From: Flammeovirga pacifica
GTDB lineage: Bacteria > Bacteroidota > Bacteroidia > Cytophagales > Flammeovirgaceae
DNA: 55,947 bases
Reading direction: 5' to 3'
Assembly (NCBI RefSeq): GCF_000807855.2
Contig: NZ_JRYR02000001.1
Location: 3,601,746-3,657,692, forward strand
Part shown: piece by piece, positions 54,568 to 55,947 of the stretch
Position numbering within the stretch: the stretch's first letter is position 1
Layout: every line of letters starts with the position of its first letter
Program-made: the position numbers and the translations under genes
The notes under the pieces: model-generated
The model's input: the letters and a program-made list of their open reading frames with translations, nothing else
Database searches by the model: none
Told to the model about the DNA's origin: nothing

Positions 54568-54699
54568 TTAATCTAAAATAATGTATCTCACCACAACATA
54601 GCTACCAATTACCATTCCTATTAGAAAACATGATAAAAAGGTAATAGAACTAATTCCTTTTGGTAAAGCATTTTGGAGTTCATTTAAAAAATCTTTCAT
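54568..54699 (-). CDS. 43-aa single-helix membrane peptide of the peptide cluster
   Basis: Start ATG at 54699, 10 nt after the stop of the 55-aa peptide gene. The peptide has an amphipathic N-terminal part (MKDFLNELQNALPKG) and one membrane helix (about 17-38, SSITFLSCFLIGMVIGSYVV). It may be an immunity peptide, a further bacteriocin-type peptide without leader, or a membrane partner. No family recognised. Further upstream in-frame codons overlap the preceding gene. Confidence 0.55.
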   Translation of the reverse strand: MKDFLNELQNALPKGISSITFLSCFLIGMVIGSYVVVRYIILD

Positions 54700-54709
54700 A
54701 AATATAATA

Positions 54710-54877
54710 TTAAAATTTGGCAATATATTTAGCAGCGCTATAGCCTGCGTATGTGGCAGCTCCGCCCACAAAACCACCTAAAATTACTGCAGTAGAACCT
54801 AAATTAATTGCATAAAAAAGGACTCCACCTTCAATTTCTTTTTGTTCGTAAATATTAATTTCTTTGAACTTATTCAT
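54710..54877 (-). CDS. Double-glycine leader peptide (bacteriocin-like), 55 aa
   Basis: The peptide begins with an 18-residue leader ending in Gly-Gly (MNKFKEINIYEQKEIEGG), with Glu at -8 and Ile at -4, the consensus of C39-peptidase processed leaders. The 37-residue predicted mature peptide is hydrophobic and Gly/Ala rich with GxxxG-like spacing (GGFVGGAATYAGYSAAKYIA), typical of pore-forming class II bacteriocins. It is followed by the 43-aa membrane peptide. No C39 transporter is in the window; it may lie beyond the IS element. Confidence 0.65.
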   Translation of the reverse strand: MNKFKEINIYEQKEIEGGVLFYAINLGSTAVILGGFVGGAATYAGYSAAKYIAKF

Positions 54878-54898
54878 AGTTGTATTATCTAGTTGCTG

Positions 54899-55042
54899 CT
54901 AAAATGCTGCTCCTCTAACAGCTCCTGCTGCTACCCCTGCTAAAAAGCATTTAGCGAAGAAAGCAGTTGAAACACCTAGGATTACAGCAAATCCCCCATT
55001 AGCCTAACGAACTGCCTCAAGTTCTAATTCCTGAAATTTCAT
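54899..55042 (-). pseudogene. Second double-glycine leader peptide gene with nonsense codon in the leader
   Basis: Frame from ATG 55042 to stop 54899: MKFQELELEAVR, TAG at 55004-55006, then ANGG and the mature part FAVILGVSTAFFAKCFLAGV, AAGAVRGAAF. The stop replaces one leader residue (CAG to TAG fits Gln). The hydrophobic Gly/Ala-rich mature part resembles the 55-aa peptide. The gene is 21 nt upstream of it, so both formed one operon. Unless read through, it is inactive. Confidence 0.6.
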
Positions 55043-55058
55043 AATAATTAGTTTTGCT

Positions 55059-55095
55059 TAATTGAGTGTAATAGCTAGTTAGTATTACTCTAATT
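55059..55095. repeat. Palindromic element, copy 2
   Basis: Same sequence as 54382-54415 except for CTAG inserted at the centre. It lies 16 nt before the start codon of the first peptide gene and directly against the IS66-type end at 55096, so it may be promoter/operator, or an IS target site. Confidence 0.85.
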
Positions 55096-55172
55096 GTAAG
55101 CAGTCGGGCAACTCCATCTATCATCCTATAATCCCACGCATTAATTTTACGACATAATCAAACACAACAATT

Positions 55173-55451
55173 ATGTCAAGAAAAGAAGAAATGTACGCTC
55201 ATCTAGAAGCATGGAAAGAAAGTGGATTAACTCAAAAAGGTTATTGCGCACTTCATTCAATAAAAGCACCTACTTTCAGTTATTGGGTAACCAAGACTTG
55301 TGGTAAAAAAAACGTTGACTCACCTGCTCAATTTATTCCTATCTCTCCAACTAACCCTGTTGAGCAAAAAATAACAGTTGAATACCCTAACGGAGTAAAA
55401 GTTCATTTATCAAACACTGAACTTCTTAAAGAAGCGATTCATTTATTCTAA
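55173..55451 (+). CDS. IS66 family accessory protein TnpA
   Basis: A 92-aa helix-turn-helix-type protein, opening MSRKEEMYAHLEAWKESGLT with the typical QKGYCALHSIKAPTFSYW segment of IS66 TnpA. It is needed for transposition with TnpB and TnpC. The stop overlaps the tnpB start (TAATG). Confidence 0.88.
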   Translation: MSRKEEMYAHLEAWKESGLTQKGYCALHSIKAPTFSYWVTKTCGKKNVDSPAQFIPISPTNPVEQKITVEYPNGVKVHLSNTELLKEAIHLF

Positions 55452-55792
55452 TGTTATCCTTACGAAATACAGACCATATTTACCTTTACAGTGAGTTTAC
55501 GGATATGCGTAAAGGATTTAACGGTTTAAGTACTATCGTTATTTCTTTGATGGAGATGAATGTAGTGAGTGGTGACATTTATGTTTTCATCAATAGAAGT
55601 AAAGATAAAATCAAACTGTTACGTTTCGAAAGAGGTGGCTTTTCTCTCTATTATAAGCGATTAGAAAGAGGTCGATTTGAACTTCCAGTAGGTTTTGGAA
55701 AGTGTGACAGTATTCATTTAACCTCTGCTCAAATTATGATGTTAATAGAAGGCATTTCTTTAGAAAAAAGAAATCAAAAAGTGCGTTTCTAG
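55451..55792 (+). CDS. IS66 family accessory protein TnpB (Orf2)
   Basis: A 113-aa protein with the IS66 Orf2 signatures YSEFTDMRKGFNGLSTIV, DIYVFINRSKDKIKLL and FSLYYKRLERGRFELP. It is translationally coupled to tnpA by the overlapping TAATG and ends 24 bp before tnpC. Confidence 0.93.
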   Translation: MLSLRNTDHIYLYSEFTDMRKGFNGLSTIVISLMEMNVVSGDIYVFINRSKDKIKLLRFERGGFSLYYKRLERGRFELPVGFGKCDSIHLTSAQIMMLIEGISLEKRNQKVRF

Positions 55793-55816
55793 TATCATTA
55801 TTGCTATAAATAAGAG

Positions 55817-55947
55817 GTGAGTAAAGATGAGAAAATAGCATCACTGAAACAAACAAACACTTCTTTAAGTGAAGAAAACACACAATTAAAAGCACAGGTG
55901 GCCATGTTTCAGAATATGCTTTTCGGGGCTAAATCCGAGAAGCGTAA
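55817..55947 (+). CDS. IS66 family transposase TnpC, start only
   Basis: The frame from GTG at 55817 (preceded by an in-frame stop at 55811-55813) reads VSKDEKIASLKQTNTSLSEE, then NTQLKAQVAMFQNMLFGAKS and EKR, the coiled N-terminal region of IS66 DDE transposases with the FGAKSEK landmark. It leaves the window at its right edge, so most of the enzyme is missing here. Confidence 0.88.
   Translation, partial: MSKDEKIASLKQTNTSLSEENTQLKAQVAMFQNMLFGAKSEKR

Larger units (their letters stand above)
55096..55947. mobile_element. IS66-family insertion sequence, left part
   Basis: A sequence starting GTAAGCAGTCGGGCAACTCC has the GTAA-type terminus of IS66 elements and is followed by the standard tnpA-tnpB-tnpC gene order. 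The right end is beyond the window, so the target duplication cannot be checked. Promoter and ribosome site of the element lie within 55100-55172. Confidence 0.85.

Overview
The window is AT-rich chromosomal DNA from a gliding member of the Bacteroidota. A Flammeovirga-like member of the Cytophagales is the best guess. The evidence is a complete porP-gldK-gldL-gldM-gldN block for the type IX secretion/gliding motor, Bacteroidota-style promoters (TTG, about 17-21 nt, TAnnTTTG), GlmU-family and DUF4271 genes typical of the phylum, and many small lipoproteins and outer-membrane barrel proteins. The genus is inferred from the overall feel of the proteins. No rRNA or tRNA gene was seen.

Layout. 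1-9.2 kb holds a 7-bp tandem repeat at the window edge, a lipoprotein esterase, a PyrR-like phosphoribosyltransferase, RNase R, a TPR-like secreted protein, cytidine deaminase, a SPOR-like coiled-coil protein, then dtd, DUF4271 and hemD. 9.4-15.1 kb is the type IX secretion/gliding core; its GldN carries an unusual Gly/Asp/Trp-rich insert. 15.5-18.5 kb is the ribosomal operon rplM-rpsI-rpsB-(61-aa ORF)-tsf, read leftward from a clear promoter and a structured leader. 18.6-22.1 kb has a lipoprotein, glyA and a Crp/Fnr regulator whose 5' leader looks like a terminator/antiterminator switch. 22.2-26.9 kb is one 1559-aa surface protein with lamin-tail domains. 27-33.6 kb holds rpmE2, a GlmU-family enzyme, an ECF sigma factor with a membrane partner, a 2H phosphoesterase, pdhA and a TPR membrane protein. 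33.7-42.1 kb holds an AraC/AhpD-like/thioredoxin set, hydrolases, small secreted proteins, MarC and a saccharopine dehydrogenase-like enzyme. 42.4-45.9 kb is thrA-thrB. 46-51.9 kb holds a tiny lipoprotein, a barrel protein and two cation/proton antiporters, with a 24-aa membrane peptide and a DUF3124 lipoprotein between them.

From about 52 kb to the end the DNA changes to decaying accessory sequence: a truncated, frameshifted duplicate of the second antiporter, a TraB/GumN-like gene cut by one in-frame TGA, a remnant resembling a transposase tail, and a DUF3267 membrane metallopeptidase. Next comes a small cluster of peptide genes with double-glycine leaders (one intact 55-aa peptide, one with a nonsense codon in its leader, and a 43-aa membrane peptide), bracketed by two copies of a palindromic element. 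An IS66-family element begins exactly where the second copy ends and runs out of the window. The bacteriocin-like cluster and the Crp leader switch are the two items most worth follow-up.

How genes work together. PorP-GldKLMN form the secretion/gliding motor that may export large surface proteins such as the lamin-tail protein. The thrA and thrB products make O-phosphohomoserine from aspartate pathway intermediates (thrC is not here). Thioredoxin could recycle the AhpD-like protein under the AraC regulator. The membrane peptide, DUF3124 lipoprotein and CPA1 antiporter form a tight operon next to a CPA2 antiporter, which suggests a cation-homeostasis locus.
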